Source: Phoronis pallida
Taxonomy: Eukaryota > Phoronida > Phoronidae
Reading direction: 5' to 3'
NCBI GenBank assembly: GCA_028565715.1
Contig: JAOXYC010225348.1
Span: 1-16,255, forward strand
DNA length: 16,255 nucleotides
Made by a program: the position numbers and the translations under genes. Under the pieces are notes generated by a model. It had not been told where the DNA came from and did no database searches. It saw only the letters and a program-made list of their open reading frames with translations. Below are positions 16,181 through 16,255 of this stretch, one piece after another. The stretch's first letter is position 1. The number at the start of each line of letters is the position of its first letter.

Positions 16181-16255
16181 TTAAAGATACTGTCTCCTTG
16201 TTGGTGAGGATCTGGGGTCAAAATTCAAATCAACTAGAAATTTTGTGTATGAGTC
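16181..16255. repeat. Dispersed repeat shared with the fold-back at 9398
   Basis: ttaaagatact at 16181 and a 29-bp block ending at 16254 (inner word caactagaaattttgtgta) match 9398-9408 and 9439-9467, the latter with a single difference. Spacing between the two blocks differs slightly. It runs off the window end, so its full extent is unknown. Confidence 0.75.

Larger units (their letters stand above)
15516..16255 (+). other. STX17 intron, running off the window
   Basis: Starts with the consensus donor gtaagt. The frame stays open past the donor to 15722 but that part has no syntaxin similarity and contains a tRNA-like stretch. The rest is AT-rich, and the last 75 bases are a dispersed repeat also found at about 9398-9467. 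No further STX17 exon is visible before the end. Confidence 0.75.

Overview
The window reads as nuclear DNA of an animal, most likely a marine invertebrate. It is AT-rich. Its genes are split by GT-AG introns of roughly 290 to 1,070 bp. The intergenic and intronic DNA is full of short fold-back elements, tRNA-like fragments and a telomere-like CCCTAA stretch. The protein sequences are close enough to vertebrate relatives to align by eye, which suggests a slowly evolving lineage, possibly a non-vertebrate deuterostome. The recurring ggcctat-type words fit that loosely, but the species cannot be fixed from this window.

Layout, all genes on the + strand. (1) Positions 1-4961 hold the last six coding exons of GEN1, the Holliday-junction resolvase of the XPG/FEN1 nuclease family: end of the XPG-I active site, helix-hairpin-helix, chromodomain and a long disordered tail. 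All six exons join in frame (757 codons plus stop); the N-terminal part lies before the window. (2) Positions 4962-6560 hold the GEN1 3' end, a 100-bp tandem duplication and a promoter-like region with a cAMP-response palindrome, an E-box and TATA-like words. (3) Positions 6561-7346 are a single-exon gene for a 261-residue soluble, basic protein that I do not recognise. (4) Positions 7347-11890 are intergenic, with few or no genes but at least two large fold-back repeat elements, one being a TA-flanked mariner-type MITE of 661 bp. (5) From about 11890 to the end is the 5' part of STX17, the autophagosomal Qa-SNARE syntaxin 17: a probable 5'UTR exon, then four coding exons giving 210 residues, ending just before the zero-layer glutamine of the SNARE motif. 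The rest of the SNARE motif and the membrane hairpin lie beyond the window.

The three genes do not form a known pathway. GEN1 acts on DNA recombination intermediates, STX17 on autophagosome-lysosome fusion, and the middle gene is unassigned. They are simply neighbours in the same direction with separate promoters. The points most worth a second look are the unrecognised single-exon gene, the conserved-looking C-terminal motif of GEN1 together with the apparent lack of the Cys-rich insert known in human GEN1, the preserved LC3-interacting WxxL motif of STX17, the two-codon uORF just before the STX17 start, and the unusual density and nesting of palindromic mobile elements.
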